Positions 25,593 through 36,215 of a stretch of DNA of 64,000 nucleotides are shown here, in pieces. Below the pieces are notes generated by a model that ran no database searches, was not told where the DNA came from, and worked only from the letters and a program-made list of their open reading frames with translations. Both the position numbers and the translations under genes were made by a program. Numbering within the stretch: the stretch's first letter is position 1; each line of letters opens with the position of its first letter. Source of the stretch: an uncultured Eubacteriales bacterium (GTDB lineage: Bacteria; Bacillota; Clostridia; Oscillospirales; Acutalibacteraceae); contig ONDL01000001.1 in assembly GCA_900316555.1 (NCBI GenBank), forward strand, positions 35,611-99,610, read 5' to 3'.

Positions 25593-25898
25593 ATGGCAGT
25601 ATTGGAAGTTACAGGCGCGAGCTTTGAGAAGGAAGTATTACAGTCCGACAGACCCGTGTTGGCGGATTTCTACGCTGACTGGTGCGGTCCCTGCAAAATG
25701 CTCAGACCGATTCTTGAGGAGATCTCAGACGACAGACAGGACGTAAAGGTCGTATCGATCAATATTGACGAGGAGGACGAGCTCGCCGAGCAGTTCGACG
25801 TGAGCGCGATTCCCTGCGTAGTGCTGATAAAGGACGGCATGGAGGTCGACAGAAGCGTCGGCTTAAAGCCCCGCGAGGCGCTTGAGGAGCTTTTGTAA
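25593..25898 (+). CDS. trxA: Thioredoxin
   Basis: This 101-residue thioredoxin carries the active site WCGPCKM (Cys31, Cys34) after FYADW, and the cis-proline in SAIPCVV. That proline is followed by an extra cysteine, which is not typical. It passes electrons from thioredoxin reductase to disulfide substrates, here most likely the GPx-type peroxidase encoded 14 bp upstream. The start at 25593 has GGAAGGA in front. Its stop overlaps the start of trxB by one base (TAATG), so the pair is translationally coupled. Confidence 0.95.
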   Translation: MAVLEVTGASFEKEVLQSDRPVLADFYADWCGPCKMLRPILEEISDDRQDVKVVSINIDEEDELAEQFDVSAIPCVVLIKDGMEVDRSVGLKPREALEELL

Positions 25899-26803
25899 TG
25901 TATGATATAATCATAATCGGCGCGGGGCCCGCCGGCATGACAGCCGCGATTTACGCGCGCCGCGCCGCCAAGACCGTGCTCGTGCTCGAGGCTCTGAGCT
26001 ACGGCGGTCAGATTATCAACACCCCCGACATCGAGAATTACCCAGCGGCGGCTCACGTTTCGGGCTTCGACTTTGCAACGGGCGTTTACAATCAGGCGAA
26101 AGAGCTCGGTGCGGAGTTCAAGTTTGAGAAGGCTCTCGAAATCGTTGACAGGGGAGAGGACAAGCTAGTCCGAACCAAGAAGAACGAATACACCGCGAAG
26201 GCTGTGATCATCGCGACGGGCAGCGAGAACCGTAAGCTCGGCGTTGAGAACGAGGACAGGCTCGTCGGCAGGGGTATCTCGTACTGCGCGACCTGCGACG
26301 GCGCGTTTTACCGCAAAAAGACAGTCGCGGTAGTGGGCGGCGGCAACACCGCCCTTGAGGACGCGCTATATCTATCTGACGTCGCGGAAAAGGTATATCT
26401 GATTCACCGCCGCGATTCCTTCAGGGGCGAGGAAGCCTCGGTTTCGCTGCTCAGAGAGCGCGATAACGTCGAGTTCGTGCTCAACAGCACCGTAAAGGAG
26501 CTGCATTTTGAAAAGAAGCTCAGCGCTGTGACGGTTGAGGATAAGTCGGGAGCCGAGAGAAAAATCGAGGTCGACGGACTCTTCGTCGCGGTCGGCAGGA
26601 CTCCCGAGAACCGGGACTTCGCGTCCGTCATCGAGCTTGACGGCTCAGGCTACGCGGTCGCAGGCGAGGATTGCCGCACAAAGACGGACGGTATCTTCGT
26701 CGCGGGCGACAACAGGACTAAGGAAGTGCGCCAGCTTGTCACCGCAGCCGCCGACGGAGCGGTCGCGGCAACAGCGGCGGTAAGCTATATCAATACAAAA
26801 TAA
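25898..26803 (+). CDS. trxB: Thioredoxin reductase
   Basis: This 301-residue FAD-dependent enzyme reduces thioredoxin with NADPH. The FAD-binding GAGPAGM is at the N-terminus (about 8-14), the redox-active CATC near 130-133, and the second nucleotide-binding motif GGGNTA follows it, with HRRDSFR as the usual NADPH phosphate contact. The C-terminal FVAGDNR motif closes the FAD site. Length is normal for the low-molecular-weight class. It ends the gpx-trxA-trxB operon, just before a strong hairpin terminator. Confidence 0.96.
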   Translation: MYDIIIIGAGPAGMTAAIYARRAAKTVLVLEALSYGGQIINTPDIENYPAAAHVSGFDFATGVYNQAKELGAEFKFEKALEIVDRGEDKLVRTKKNEYTAKAVIIATGSENRKLGVENEDRLVGRGISYCATCDGAFYRKKTVAVVGGGNTALEDALYLSDVAEKVYLIHRRDSFRGEEASVSLLRERDNVEFVLNSTVKELHFEKKLSAVTVEDKSGAERKIEVDGLFVAVGRTPENRDFASVIELDGSGYAVAGEDCRTKTDGIFVAGDNRTKEVRQLVTAAADGAVAATAAVSYINTK

Positions 26804-26804
26804 C

Positions 26805-26843
26805 AAAACAGGAAAGGCTGAATTTTCAGACCTTTCCTGTTTT
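26805..26843. terminator. Bidirectional terminator between trxB and the CBS-domain gene
   Basis: AAAACAGGAAAGG (26805-26817) pairs with CCTTTCCTGTTTT (26831-26843). An inner CTGAA/TTCAG stem extends it almost to a full hairpin. Confidence 0.88.
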
Positions 26844-26869
26844 TGTATGTATTGGTTTTAGATTGCTGA

Positions 26870-28144
26870 TTATGACTCCGCTTCCTCTTCTGCGGATTCC
26901 TCGAGCTTTTTGACCACAACGCGCATGATGCGCTGATTCTCGACCTCCATGACGGTGAAGCGGAAGCCGTCAGCCTCAATGCTCTCGCGCTTTTTGGGGA
27001 TAGTGCCCGCGTGCTCGAGAATGAAGCCGCCGACGGTGATGGAGTCGCTTTCAAGCGCGCCCTCGTCGATGTTGAAGAGCGCGAGCATATCGTCAAGCTC
27101 GATGTCGCCGTTGACAAGGAACTCGTCCTTGCCGATTTTGTAGTAGGTATGCTCGATTTCCTCGTCCTCGTCCCAGATATCGCCGACAATTTCCTCGAGC
27201 AAATCCTCCATCGTCACGATACCGAGCGTGCCGCCGTATTCGTCGGTGACGATAGCGATGTGGTTTCTGGTGCGCTTGAAGTTGCTCAGGATCTTTGAGA
27301 GCTGCTGTGATTTGAATACGAAGAACGGCGGCTGAATGATCTCCTTGAGCTCGGGAGCCTTGCCGTCCGCGAGGCATTCGAGATAGTCGCGTGTGTGCAG
27401 AATGCCGACGATATTGTCGATCGTTTCCTCATAGACGGGAATACGCGAGTAGCGGTTCTCGATGATGATGTCCTTGATTTTCTGCTGTGAGTCCTCGATG
27501 TTGATAAAAACCACGTCGACTCTCGGCGTGAGTATCTCCTCGGCGGTCGTCTCGTCAAAGTCGAGAGCCGAACGAACCATTTCGCTCTCGCTCTCCTCGA
27601 GAACGCCTTCCTCCTCAATGCTCTCGACGATGTATTTCAGCTCGTTTTCGGTGACGGAGGGAGCGTCCTCGCTCTTGCCCGCGATTTTGAGCGCGAGCGA
27701 GCGCAGCTTCATGAAGATGAAAACGAGAGGTGTGAGCACGATGGTGATGAATTTGAGCAGACCCGCGGTTTTTGCGGAGAAGTCGTCGCAGTGCTCCTTA
27801 GCAAGACACTTCGGGATAACCTCGCCGAAGGTCAGGATCAGCAGGGTGGTCGCGCCTGTGGCGATAGCGGAGCCTACGTCGCCGAAAAGTCTCAGGCAGA
27901 GCACCGTCGCAATGGACGAGCAGCCGAGGTTGACGATGTTGTTGCAGATAAGTATAGCGGTCAGGGCGTTGTCGAAGTGCTCGATAACGTACAGCACCTT
28001 TTCCGCGTTTTTGTCGCCGTTCTCAACCGAATGCTGGACGCGTATGCGGTTGACAAAGGAAAACGCGGTTTCGGTCGCCGAAAAGAATGCCGACAGCAGC
28101 ACGAGCAGACCGATGACGACGCCCATTATTATGTTGGAATCCAA
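26870..28144 (-). CDS. CNNM/CorC-type membrane protein with CBS domains (hemolysin C family)
   Basis: This 424-residue protein has an N-terminal DUF21/CNNM membrane domain of about four segments (about 1-170), a CBS pair (about 200-325; [14 protein letters not shown] and [25 protein letters not shown]), and a C-terminal CorC/HlyC transporter-associated domain (about 340-415). Relatives export or resist Mg2+ or Co2+, and the old name hemolysin is misleading. The start is a TTG at 28144 behind GGAGTG. The region upstream holds a small dyad, ATTGTA with TACAAT (28161-28176). It stands alone, converging with the thioredoxin operon. Confidence 0.9.
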   Translation of the reverse strand: MDSNIIMGVVIGLLVLLSAFFSATETAFSFVNRIRVQHSVENGDKNAEKVLYVIEHFDNALTAILICNNIVNLGCSSIATVLCLRLFGDVGSAIATGATTLLILTFGEVIPKCLAKEHCDDFSAKTAGLLKFITIVLTPLVFIFMKLRSLALKIAGKSEDAPSVTENELKYIVESIEEEGVLEESESEMVRSALDFDETTAEEILTPRVDVVFINIEDSQQKIKDIIIENRYSRIPVYEETIDNIVGILHTRDYLECLADGKAPELKEIIQPPFFVFKSQQLSKILSNFKRTRNHIAIVTDEYGGTLGIVTMEDLLEEIVGDIWDEDEEIEHTYYKIGKDEFLVNGDIELDDMLALFNIDEGALESDSITVGGFILEHAGTIPKKRESIEADGFRFTVMEVENQRIMRVVVKKLEESAEEEAES

Positions 28145-28234
28145 AGAAACTCACTCCATAATTGTATAATTACAATAATAGTACAATAATTCCGTAAAAT
28201 AATTATTATTTATTAGAAATATAACGTGAAAATC

Positions 28235-28263
28235 TTGAAAAAGAATGCGTTTGATGATATAAT
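28235..28263 (+). promoter_or_regulatory. Promoter of the ClpP-like protease gene
   Basis: TTGAAA (28235-28240) and a perfect TATAAT (28258-28263) are spaced 17 bp, with TGA before the -10. The expected transcript start near 28270 rules out an ATG at 28269 as the start of translation. Confidence 0.8.
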
Positions 28264-28352
28264 ACAAAATGGTTTCATATCGTTTTCGCGAAACTCATAT
28301 GCATTACTGTCCGCCTTTCGGGAAAAATAACCGCGGAGGTGCGAAACAGAAA

Positions 28353-29069
28353 ATGATTTTGCAAAGCGATGATGAATTTGTACGCTGTCCGGGCGATATG
28401 GAGCCCGGGACGGAGAATGAGGAGAGTCAGCCGTGCCAGCTTCCCGACACAGGCTCAATGCTCTTTGCCCACAAGGACAAGATAATACACTGCCTGACGA
28501 TAATCGGTCAGGTTGAGGGACACTACCTGCTCTCCGACCGCAGCAAAACCACAAAGTACGAGCATATTCTTCCGCTTCTCGTGTCGATCGCCCAGGACGA
28601 GCGGATCGACGGACTGCTGATTCTGCTCAACACCGTCGGCGGCGACGTCGAGGCGGGGCTTGCGATAGCCGAGGTGATATCGGGGCTGAGAAAACCGACC
28701 GTGTCGATCGTACTCGGCGGCGGTCACTCTATCGGAATACCGCTCGCTGTAGCGGCGAAGCGCAGCTTTATCGCGAAGAGCGCTTCCATGACCGTCCACC
28801 CCGTGCGAACAACGGGGCTGACGCTCGGAGTGCCGCAGACCTTTGAGTATTTCCGCAGAATGCAGGACAGGATAACGAACTTTGTGGTCGAAAACTCAGG
28901 CATCACACCCGAGCGCTACAGCGAGCTTGTGCTAAACACGGGCGAGCTTGTCACCGACGTCGGAACTATCCTCGACGGAGAGGACGCGGTGCGCGAGGGT
29001 CTGATAGACAGCGTCGGCACTGTTTCCGACGCGATAGACGCGCTGTATGAACTCATAATCAACCAATAA
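28353..29069 (+). CDS. ClpP-family serine protease, TepA/YmfB type
   Basis: This protein of about 238 residues has the ClpP/crotonase fold. [15 protein letters not shown] is the oxyanion strand, [11 protein letters not shown] carries the nucleophile serine, and [11 protein letters not shown] the histidine. The alignment-like order matches the YmfB/TepA group often called translocation-enhancing protein, of uncertain substrate, rather than true ClpP. The start is uncertain: GGAGG at 28335-28339 lies 13 bases before the ATG at 28353, slightly long, and an in-frame ATG at 28299 has no site. In many Firmicutes this gene sits next to an FtsK/SpoIIIE gene. Here uppP comes between. Confidence 0.82.
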   Translation: MILQSDDEFVRCPGDMEPGTENEESQPCQLPDTGSMLFAHKDKIIHCLTIIGQVEGHYLLSDRSKTTKYEHILPLLVSIAQDERIDGLLILLNTVGGDVEAGLAIAEVISGLRKPTVSIVLGGGHSIGIPLAVAAKRSFIAKSASMTVHPVRTTGLTLGVPQTFEYFRRMQDRITNFVVENSGITPERYSELVLNTGELVTDVGTILDGEDAVREGLIDSVGTVSDAIDALYELIINQ

Positions 29070-29073
29070 AAAC

Positions 29074-29109
29074 GCGAACGCCGTTTCCTTTAGCGGCAGC
29101 GGCGTTTGC
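29074..29109 (+). other. Stem-loop between the ClpP-like gene and uppP
   Basis: GCGAACGCCG (29074-29083) pairs with CGGCGTTTGC (29100-29109) with one G-T pair. A T-run exists only on the minus-strand reading, so as a plus-strand terminator it is doubtful. It may be a processing or stability element. Confidence 0.45.
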
Positions 29110-29131
29110 CCAAAAACCAAGGAGGCTACAT

Positions 29132-30115
29132 ATGACAATTCTAGACGCAGTAATCCAGGGCGTAGTTCAGGGTCTGACCGAATTTCTGCCCGTGTCAAGC
29201 AGCGGCCACCTCGCCATCACCCAGCATATTCTGGGCGTCAGCGGCGAGAGCAACCTGTTCTTCGACGTAATGCTTCACATCGGCACCTTAGTCGCGGTAA
29301 TCGTCTTTTACCACAAGCTGATCGGCAGCCTGATCGTGGAGTTTTTCCGCATGCTCAAGGACATTTTCACAGGCAAGTTCAGCTGGAAGAACATGAACTA
29401 CGAGCGCAACCTCATTATGATGCTCATTATCGGACTTCTTCCGCTTGTTCTGGTGTTTATCCCGATTCCGGGCACAGGCATGAAGGTCAAGGATCTCGCG
29501 GACGTATTTTCCGCGTCGCCGGTGCTTCTGGTCACGGCAATCTCGCTGTGCGTAACGAGCGCCCTGCTTCTTGTCGGCATCATCTGCAACAAGCGCAACT
29601 CTCAGGTTTCCTTCAAGCACATGAAGGGCAGCTCCGAGGGTGCTAAGGGCAGAGAGAGCTACACCGTAGTCGACGCGCTCTGCGTCGGTCTTATGCAGTG
29701 TGTGGCGGCTATCTTCCCGGGTATCTCGCGTTCGGGCTCAACCCTCGCGGTCGGCGAAATGCGCGGCATCAACAAGCAGAAGGCTCTCGACTACACCTTC
29801 GTTCTCGGCACTCCCGCAATCATCGCGGCAGCCGCTATGGAGGGTCTCGACGTAGTAAAGAACCCCGCTTCCGCCAATGTCGAGCTCGTGCCCACCCTTA
29901 TCGGCATGGCGGTCTCGGCGGTAGTCGGCTACCTTGCTATCTGGATCTTCAAGTGGTTCCTCAAGTCCGATAAGATGATCATTTTCGTAGTCTACACCGC
30001 GGTAGTCGGCATCGGACTTATCGTCGTTTCAATCATCGAGATCATGAACGGCACCAACCTCTTCACAGGCGCGCCCATCGGAAACAATCTTTTCCCGATG
30101 CCCGTCGCAGGATAA
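29132..30115 (+). CDS. uppP: Undecaprenyl-diphosphatase UppP (BacA)
   Basis: This 327-residue membrane enzyme removes one phosphate from undecaprenyl diphosphate to recycle the lipid carrier for peptidoglycan and other envelope polymers. The two catalytic signatures are intact: GLTEFLPVSSSGH at about 14-26 and PGISRSGST in the middle of the protein. About eight membrane segments are visible. AAGGAGG precedes the ATG. It is slightly longer than many relatives because of a soluble loop after NMNYERN. The next gene, ftsK, starts 19 bp after its stop, so the two are likely co-transcribed. Confidence 0.95.
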   Translation: MTILDAVIQGVVQGLTEFLPVSSSGHLAITQHILGVSGESNLFFDVMLHIGTLVAVIVFYHKLIGSLIVEFFRMLKDIFTGKFSWKNMNYERNLIMMLIIGLLPLVLVFIPIPGTGMKVKDLADVFSASPVLLVTAISLCVTSALLLVGIICNKRNSQVSFKHMKGSSEGAKGRESYTVVDALCVGLMQCVAAIFPGISRSGSTLAVGEMRGINKQKALDYTFVLGTPAIIAAAAMEGLDVVKNPASANVELVPTLIGMAVSAVVGYLAIWIFKWFLKSDKMIIFVVYTAVVGIGLIVVSIIEIMNGTNLFTGAPIGNNLFPMPVAG

Positions 30116-30134
30116 CTAAATAGGAGTGACAGCT

Positions 30135-32882
30135 TTGGCAGCAAAAAAGCAGTCAAAAAAATCTACAGCTAAATCAAAAACAGCCGCGCGCACCCGCGCA
30201 AAGCGCAAATCGCCGCAGCCGCAGAAGCCGCGGCTCAGCCCGAGAATAAAGTCGATACTATACGTCGCTCTGGCGATAATCTTCGGCGTGATGGTATTCA
30301 TTCCCGGCAGCAACGTCTGGACGGCTATCCGCTCGTTCTTCTTCGGCATCTTCGGTCTGGGAATGCTGCTGATTCCCGCGTTTTTCATCTACATGACCGT
30401 GATGAATGAGAAAGAGAGGTACGTCGCGCACTTTGAGGCGAAGGTCGCGCTGTGCGTGCTGACGATACTCTTCGCGGGCGCGTTCGTCTATATGCTCGGC
30501 GGCGCGAAGCACCAGAATATGAACTACTTCGCGGCGCTCGGCAACCTCTACCTCGACGCGTTTAACGACACGGGCTACATTCCGCTCGTCTGCGGTCTGA
30601 TTGGCGGCATTCTGGGCTATCCGCTCGCGTTCTTCTGCGGCAGCACGGTCGCGCTTATTCTCACCATAGTCGCGCTCGCCGTTCTGATATTTATCCTCAC
30701 CAACCTCAGCGTAAAGGACGTTGCGCGAGCCGCGAGCCGCACAATGGACCGCGCGAAGCGTGCGGGCGAGGAACAGCGCCGCCGCTACCGTGAGCGCATG
30801 GAGCAGCGACGTCAGCGTGACGAGGAGGAACGCCGTCAGCGCGAGCAGGAGGAGTACATAAACGACAGGTACGCGACGGATTTTCCGCAGTACACGCCGT
30901 CGAATACGGGCGCGATCGATATTCCGCTCGATTCCCCCAAGAAGAAGCGCCGCAAGCGCAGGGATGTGCCCGAGGAGAAGGTCGAGCAGAGCAACACCGA
31001 GGTCGATTATTCCGACTCCAACGAGGGCAACGCCTCCGAGCTTGACCTTTCGACCGACCTGATAAATATCATCAGCCGCGCGGAGCGTTCCTACGACAAC
31101 AATACAGATTCGACCGTCGAGCATATCGCCGACGATATCTCTCAGGAGAAGCGCTCGCAGCACATCTCGCAGGGAGCGGTTCAGGCTGACCCCGAGACCG
31201 TGCCCGTCGAGGTGCCGAAGCGCGAGCCGCCCAAGAAGCCTGCAGAGCCTGCCGCTGAGCCGTCGGAGTTCGACAACGTCGGCTACAAGGCGGAGCAGCC
31301 GATTGAAGAGAAGAAGGTCTATCATTATCCTCCGATACAGCTTCTGCGGCTAAACGAAAACAACAACGACCTCAGTGCGCGCGAGGAACTTGAGCAGAAT
31401 TCGCGCAAGCTGGTGGACACGCTCCAGAGCTTCGGCGTAAACGCGAAGATCGTCAATATCTGCCGCGGCCCGTCCGTAACACGCTACGAGCTGCAGCCCG
31501 CGCCGGGAGTAAAAATCAGCAAGATCACGAACCTCTCGGACGATATCGCGCTCAACCTCGCCGCCAACGGCGTGCGAATAGAAGCGCCTATCCCGGGCAA
31601 GGCGGCTGTCGGCATCGAGGTGCCCAACAAGGTCGTCAGCATGGTTTCGATGCGCGAGCTGATCGATTCCGACGTGTTCCGCAATTCAAAGAGCAAGCTG
31701 ACCGCCGTCCTCGGACGCGACATCTCGGGCGATATTGTCGTCACGGATATCGCGAAAATGCCTCACCTGCTCATCGCGGGTACAACAGGCTCAGGTAAAT
31801 CCGTCTGCGTAAACTCAATTCTTATCTCGATTCTTTACAAGGCGACTCCCGACGAGGTCAAGCTGCTGCTCATCGATCCGAAGATGGTTGAGTTCTCAAA
31901 GTACAAGGGCATTCCGCACCTGCTCGTGCCGATCGTATCCGACGCGAAGAAGGCAGCCGCGGCTCTGGGCTGGGCTGTCAACGAAATGCTCAACCGCTAC
32001 AAGATATTCTCGGAGTACGACTGCAAGGATATCGACTCTTATAATTCTTTGATAGAAAAAAATATCCGCTATATGCGCGAGAATCCTCCCGTTGAGAACG
32101 AGGAGGGCGAGCTTGTCCAGCCCGTAATGGAGGTTGGCGGACTGCCCGTCGCCAAGGAGAAGATGAGCCGCGTCGTTATCGCTATCGACGAGCTCGCGGA
32201 TTTGATGATGGCGGCGCCGAGCGAGGTAGAGGACAGCATCTGCCGTCTGGCTCAGATGGCGCGTGCCGCGGGCATGCACCTTATTCTCGCGACCCAGCGA
32301 CCGACCGTTAACGTAATCACAGGTCTTATCAAGGCGAACGTCCCGAGCCGAATCGCGCTCAAGGTAAGCTCCAACATGGACAGCCGCACGATTCTCGACA
32401 CGGGCGGCGGCGAAAAGCTCATCGGACGCGGCGATATGCTGTTCTCGCCCGTAGGCGCGCCCAAGCCCGTCCGCGTTCAGGGCTGTTACGCCTCCGAGGA
32501 AGAGATCGAGGGCGTAACGAGCTACATCAAGAAGTCCTCAAAAGCGGAGTACAACGCCGAGATCGAGGAGAGTATCAAGCGCATCGCCACAGAGGAGATC
32601 GCCCAGGGCAAGAAGAGCGGCTCGGACGGCGGCGACGACGGTCTTGACGTCGACTCCAAGATGGAAGAGGCTATCCAGTTCGTTATCGAGTCGGGACAAG
32701 CGTCCACGTCCATGCTCCAGCGCCGCCTGAAGGTCGGCTACGCGAGAGCGGGACGAATGATAGACGACATGGAACAGCTCGGCGTGGTAGGCCCTCACCA
32801 GGGTTCAAAGCCGCGCGACGTTCTGATGACCTACAGCGAGTGGCTTGAACGCCGCAACGCGCTGCAGAACAGGGAAGAATAA
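30135..32882 (+). CDS. ftsK: DNA translocase FtsK/SpoIIIE
   Basis: This 915-residue DNA pump moves chromosomes through the closing septum and, in spore formers, into the forespore. A basic N-terminal tail precedes four membrane helices (about 40-195). A charged Arg/Glu-rich linker of about 200 residues follows. Then come the alpha/beta motor domains with the Walker A motif AGTTGSGKS and Walker B region IDELADLMM, and a C-terminal gamma winged-helix ([20 protein letters not shown]) that reads polarity sequences. The start is a TTG at 30135: AGGAG lies eight bases ahead, whereas the GTG at 30126 is inside that site. Confidence 0.94.
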   Translation: MAAKKQSKKSTAKSKTAARTRAKRKSPQPQKPRLSPRIKSILYVALAIIFGVMVFIPGSNVWTAIRSFFFGIFGLGMLLIPAFFIYMTVMNEKERYVAHFEAKVALCVLTILFAGAFVYMLGGAKHQNMNYFAALGNLYLDAFNDTGYIPLVCGLIGGILGYPLAFFCGSTVALILTIVALAVLIFILTNLSVKDVARAASRTMDRAKRAGEEQRRRYRERMEQRRQRDEEERRQREQEEYINDRYATDFPQYTPSNTGAIDIPLDSPKKKRRKRRDVPEEKVEQSNTEVDYSDSNEGNASELDLSTDLINIISRAERSYDNNTDSTVEHIADDISQEKRSQHISQGAVQADPETVPVEVPKREPPKKPAEPAAEPSEFDNVGYKAEQPIEEKKVYHYPPIQLLRLNENNNDLSAREELEQNSRKLVDTLQSFGVNAKIVNICRGPSVTRYELQPAPGVKISKITNLSDDIALNLAANGVRIEAPIPGKAAVGIEVPNKVVSMVSMRELIDSDVFRNSKSKLTAVLGRDISGDIVVTDIAKMPHLLIAGTTGSGKSVCVNSILISILYKATPDEVKLLLIDPKMVEFSKYKGIPHLLVPIVSDAKKAAAALGWAVNEMLNRYKIFSEYDCKDIDSYNSLIEKNIRYMRENPPVENEEGELVQPVMEVGGLPVAKEKMSRVVIAIDELADLMMAAPSEVEDSICRLAQMARAAGMHLILATQRPTVNVITGLIKANVPSRIALKVSSNMDSRTILDTGGGEKLIGRGDMLFSPVGAPKPVRVQGCYASEEEIEGVTSYIKKSSKAEYNAEIEESIKRIATEEIAQGKKSGSDGGDDGLDVDSKMEEAIQFVIESGQASTSMLQRRLKVGYARAGRMIDDMEQLGVVGPHQGSKPRDVLMTYSEWLERRNALQNREE

Positions 32883-32885
32883 AAC

Positions 32886-32940
32886 GGGTGCGGGCATAGC
32901 CCGCCCGCAGCTTTCAATTTTTCATTTTCAATTTTACATT
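32886..32940 (+). repeat. Dispersed intergenic repeat, copy 1 (head type A)
   Basis: A GC-rich head with a perfect GCGGGC-ATA-GCCCGC hairpin (32890-32904) is followed by a tail of TTTTCAA-like units. It fills the gap between ftsK and ygiQ. It matches copy 5 in the head and all copies in the tail and orientation. The hairpin plus T-rich tail could act as a leaky terminator. Confidence 0.8.
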
Positions 32941-32958
32941 AAAAACGGGGTGATCAAC

Positions 32959-34815
32959 ATGGCTTTCCTTCCTATGAACGCCGCCGAGGTGAAGGCGCGC
33001 GGCTGGGACGGAGTTGACTTTGTATATGTCAGCGGCGACAGCTATGTCGATCACCCTTCTTTCGGCGCGGCGATAATCACGCGCGTGCTCGAGGACTGCG
33101 GAATGCGCGTGGCGTTTCTCGCGCAGCCCGACTGGAGGAAGACGCGTGATTTTACACAGTTCGGCAGGCCGCGTCTGGGCTTCATGGTGTCGGCTGGAAA
33201 CATCGACAGCATGGTTGCCCACTACACCGTCGCCAAGCGCAAGCGTCACGACGACGCCTACACCGCAGGCGGCAAAAACGGCAGACGTCCCGACAGAGCG
33301 GTCACGGTCTACTGCCGCAAAATCAGAGAATGCTACCCCGACAGCCCGATAATCATCGGCGGACTTGAGGCTTCTCTGCGGCGGTTCGCGCACTACGACT
33401 ACTGGAGCGACAGTGTCATGCCGTCGATACTCTTTGACAGCGGCGCGGATTTGCTCGTCTACGGCATGGGCGAGCTGCAGACTGTTGAGATCGCAAAGCG
33501 ACTAAGCGAAGGCTACCCGGCTGAAGCGCTGCAGGATATCCGCGGCACCTGCTTCAAGGTGAGGACGAAGGACTACGTGCCGAAGTCAGCGGTCGAGCTG
33601 CCCTCATATGAGCGCGTCCGCGAGAGTAAACGCGACTACGCGATCGCCGCACGGCGAGAGCTCGAGGAAGCCGATGCGGTCAGAGGAAAGACGCTTATCC
33701 AGCGGCACGGAAATTACCTCCTGCTGCAAAATCCGCCTATGCCGCCGCTTGATACCGGGCAGCTCGACTGGGTATATTCGCTGCCGTATATGCGGTGGTA
33801 CCCTGAGTGCTACGAGAAACAGGGCGGAGTGCCGGGCGTCAGGGAGGTTGAGTTCTCGATAACTCACAACCGCGGCTGCTTCGGCGCGTGCAACTTCTGT
33901 TCGCTCGCGTTTCACCAAGGGCGAGCCGTCACCGTCCGCAGCGAGGAGAGTGTGATAAAGGAAGCCGAGAGCTTTCTTGAGAATCCGCGCTTCAAGGGCT
34001 ACATAAGCGACGTAGGCGGCCCGACGGCAAACTTCCGCCTGCCGTCCTGCGAAAAGCAGCTCAGGCTCGGACTCTGCAAGAACCGCAAGTGCTTGGCTCC
34101 GACGCCGTGCCCGAATATGCAGGTGTCGCACAGTGAATACCTCGGTTTGCTGCGAAAGCTGCGCTCGCTCGACGGCATAAAGAAGGTATTTATCCGCAGC
34201 GGAATCCGCTTTGACTACCTAATGGAGGACGAGAGCGACGAGTTTTTCTCAGAGCTGATAAAGCACCACATCAGCGGCCAGCTCCGCGTCGCGCCCGAGC
34301 ACTGCTCGGCGGCGGTTCTAGACAAGATGGGCAAGCCGCATATCGAGGTATACAAACGCTTCTGCGACAGGTTCTACTCTCTTACGGGCAGGGCAAAGAA
34401 GGATCAGTACGTCGTGCCGTATCTCATGAGCAGCCACCCCGGTTCGCGCCTTAAGGACGCGGTAGAGCTTGCCTTGTTCTGCAAGGCTGAGAATATCCAC
34501 CCGAAGCAGGTGCAGGACTTCTATCCCACACCGGGCACGATCTCGACGGCGATGTTCTACACGGAGCTTGACCCGTACACCCTCGAGCCTGTCTACGTGC
34601 CGAAAGCCGAGAGCGAGAAGGCTATGCAGCGCGCGCTGCTGCAGTATTTCATACCCGAGAACAAGCCGCTCGTTGTCAAGGCGCTGATAAAGGCGGGACG
34701 GCGCGATCTGATCGGCAGCGGCAAGAAATGCCTCGTCACGGCACCCGCGGGAATGGCGGATAAACAGAAGCCCAAAAAGAATAAGTATTCGCGGTACTCG
34801 CGCAAGAAAAAATAG
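32959..34815 (+). CDS. YgiQ-family radical SAM protein
   Basis: This 618-residue radical SAM enzyme of the YgiQ (UPF0313) family has an N-terminal B12-binding-like region (about 1-270, with GGLEASLRRFAHYDYW). The iron-sulfur motif CFGACNFC (CxxxCxxC) follows RGC near residues 310-320, and a C-terminal basic tail ends the protein. The reaction of this widespread family is not established. The start at 32959 has GGGGTG six bases before it. A longer frame from 32845 would overlap ftsK and read through repeat copy 1. Confidence 0.88.
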   Translation: MAFLPMNAAEVKARGWDGVDFVYVSGDSYVDHPSFGAAIITRVLEDCGMRVAFLAQPDWRKTRDFTQFGRPRLGFMVSAGNIDSMVAHYTVAKRKRHDDAYTAGGKNGRRPDRAVTVYCRKIRECYPDSPIIIGGLEASLRRFAHYDYWSDSVMPSILFDSGADLLVYGMGELQTVEIAKRLSEGYPAEALQDIRGTCFKVRTKDYVPKSAVELPSYERVRESKRDYAIAARRELEEADAVRGKTLIQRHGNYLLLQNPPMPPLDTGQLDWVYSLPYMRWYPECYEKQGGVPGVREVEFSITHNRGCFGACNFCSLAFHQGRAVTVRSEESVIKEAESFLENPRFKGYISDVGGPTANFRLPSCEKQLRLGLCKNRKCLAPTPCPNMQVSHSEYLGLLRKLRSLDGIKKVFIRSGIRFDYLMEDESDEFFSELIKHHISGQLRVAPEHCSAAVLDKMGKPHIEVYKRFCDRFYSLTGRAKKDQYVVPYLMSSHPGSRLKDAVELALFCKAENIHPKQVQDFYPTPGTISTAMFYTELDPYTLEPVYVPKAESEKAMQRALLQYFIPENKPLVVKALIKAGRRDLIGSGKKCLVTAPAGMADKQKPKKNKYSRYSRKKK

Positions 34816-34865
34816 CCTTTTGCGCAAATAACGCCGAAAATTATGCATTATTAACTAAAAAAGCC

Positions 34866-34894
34866 TTGACCGAAATGTGTTTAGAGGCTATAAT
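34866..34894 (+). promoter_or_regulatory. Promoter of tyrS
   Basis: TTGACC (34866-34871) and a perfect TATAAT (34889-34894) are spaced 17 bp. The leader is only about 30 bases, too short for a T-box. Confidence 0.8.
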
Positions 34895-34927
34895 ATAAAA
34901 GTATTAACGTAAGAAAGGAATAGATTG

Positions 34928-36154
34928 ATGGGAGTATATGAGGAACTCATTGCAAGAGGTCTGATTGCTCAGGTAACAGACGAAGAAGAAATAAGAGAAC
35001 TGGTCAACACAGGCAAGGCGGTATTTTATATCGGCTTTGACCCCACGGCCGACAGCCTTCACGTAGGCCACTTCATGGCGCTCTGCCTGATGAAGCGTCT
35101 GCAGATGGCAGGCAACAAGCCTATCGCGCTTCTCGGCGGCGGCACAGGCATGATCGGCGACCCGTCGGGACGTACCGATATGCGCCAGATGCTCACAAAG
35201 GAACAGATCCAGCACAACGTAGAGTGCTTCAAGAAGCAGATGAGCCGTTTTATCGACTTCTCCGACGGCAAGGCTCTGATGGTTGACAACGCCGAGTGGC
35301 TGCTCGACCTCAACTACGTAGAGCTTCTCCGCGAGGTAGGCGCGTGCTTCTCCGTAAACAGAATGCTCGCGGCAGAGTGCTACAAGCAGAGAATGGAGAG
35401 AGGCCTTAGCTTCCTCGAATTCAACTATATGATCATGCAGTCCTACGACTTCTACGCTCTCTATCAGCGCTACGGCTGCAACATGCAGTTCGGCGGCGAC
35501 GACCAGTGGAGCAATATGCTCGGCGGTACGGAGCTTATCCGCCGCAAGCTTGGCAAGGACGCTTACGCCATGACTATCAACCTGCTTCTCAATTCCGAGG
35601 GCAAGAAGATGGGCAAGACACAGTCGGGCGCAGTATGGCTCGACGCCGAAAAGACAAGCCCATATGATTTCTATCAGTACTGGCGCAACATCGACGACGC
35701 GGACGTTGTCAAGTGCCTCAAGATGCTGACCTTCCTGCCTCTCGACGAGATCGAGGAGCTCTCAAAGCTCGAGGGCAGCGAGATCAACAAGGCTAAGGAG
35801 ATCCTCGCTCACGAGCTGACAGAGATGATCCACGGCAAGGAAGAGGCTGACAAGGCTCAGGAGGCAGCGCGCGCACTGTTCGGCAGCAAGCAGAACACCG
35901 ACAACATGCCTTCAACCGAGCTTGAGGACGCAGACTTCGGCGACGACGGAATCGGCGTGCTCGACCTGCTCTCAAAGTGCGGACTTATCCCATCAAAGAA
36001 AGAGGGCAGACGTCTTATCGAGCAGGGCGGCGTATCGCTCGACGACGAGAAGGTGACCGAGGCTACCGCAAGGGTTACGAAGGAAGCGTTTGAAAAGGGC
36101 TTCGTCGTAATCAAGAAGGGCAAGAAGGTATTCCACAAGGCGATACTGAAATAA
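34928..36154 (+). CDS. tyrS: Tyrosyl-tRNA synthetase
   Basis: This 408-residue class I synthetase charges tRNA(Tyr). The HIGH-type motif is HVGH within [14 protein letters not shown], the tyrosine and tRNA contacts around [24 protein letters not shown] are intact, and the KMSKS loop reads KMGKT. The C-terminal S4-like RNA-binding domain (about 340-408) is present. I placed the start at the ATG at 34928, seven bases after AAGGAA; a TTG just before it is in frame but closer to the site. It is transcribed from a strong promoter with a short leader and no T-box. Confidence 0.96.
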   Translation: MGVYEELIARGLIAQVTDEEEIRELVNTGKAVFYIGFDPTADSLHVGHFMALCLMKRLQMAGNKPIALLGGGTGMIGDPSGRTDMRQMLTKEQIQHNVECFKKQMSRFIDFSDGKALMVDNAEWLLDLNYVELLREVGACFSVNRMLAAECYKQRMERGLSFLEFNYMIMQSYDFYALYQRYGCNMQFGGDDQWSNMLGGTELIRRKLGKDAYAMTINLLLNSEGKKMGKTQSGAVWLDAEKTSPYDFYQYWRNIDDADVVKCLKMLTFLPLDEIEELSKLEGSEINKAKEILAHELTEMIHGKEEADKAQEAARALFGSKQNTDNMPSTELEDADFGDDGIGVLDLLSKCGLIPSKKEGRRLIEQGGVSLDDEKVTEATARVTKEAFEKGFVVIKKGKKVFHKAILK

Positions 36155-36215
36155 TATTGGATTCAGGCAGAGTTTTCTGCTAATTTATAAAAAAGAGGAA
36201 AGAAGGAAAGTATCA

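Noticed and set aside
28161-28176. PerR or OhrR operator ahead of the CBS-domain gene
   Set aside because: The ATTGTA/TACAAT dyad is short and in very AT-rich DNA, so chance is a good explanation.
32845-32958. Longer YgiQ start overlapping ftsK
   Set aside because: The extension lies partly in ftsK and in repeat copy 1, while a good binding site precedes 32959.
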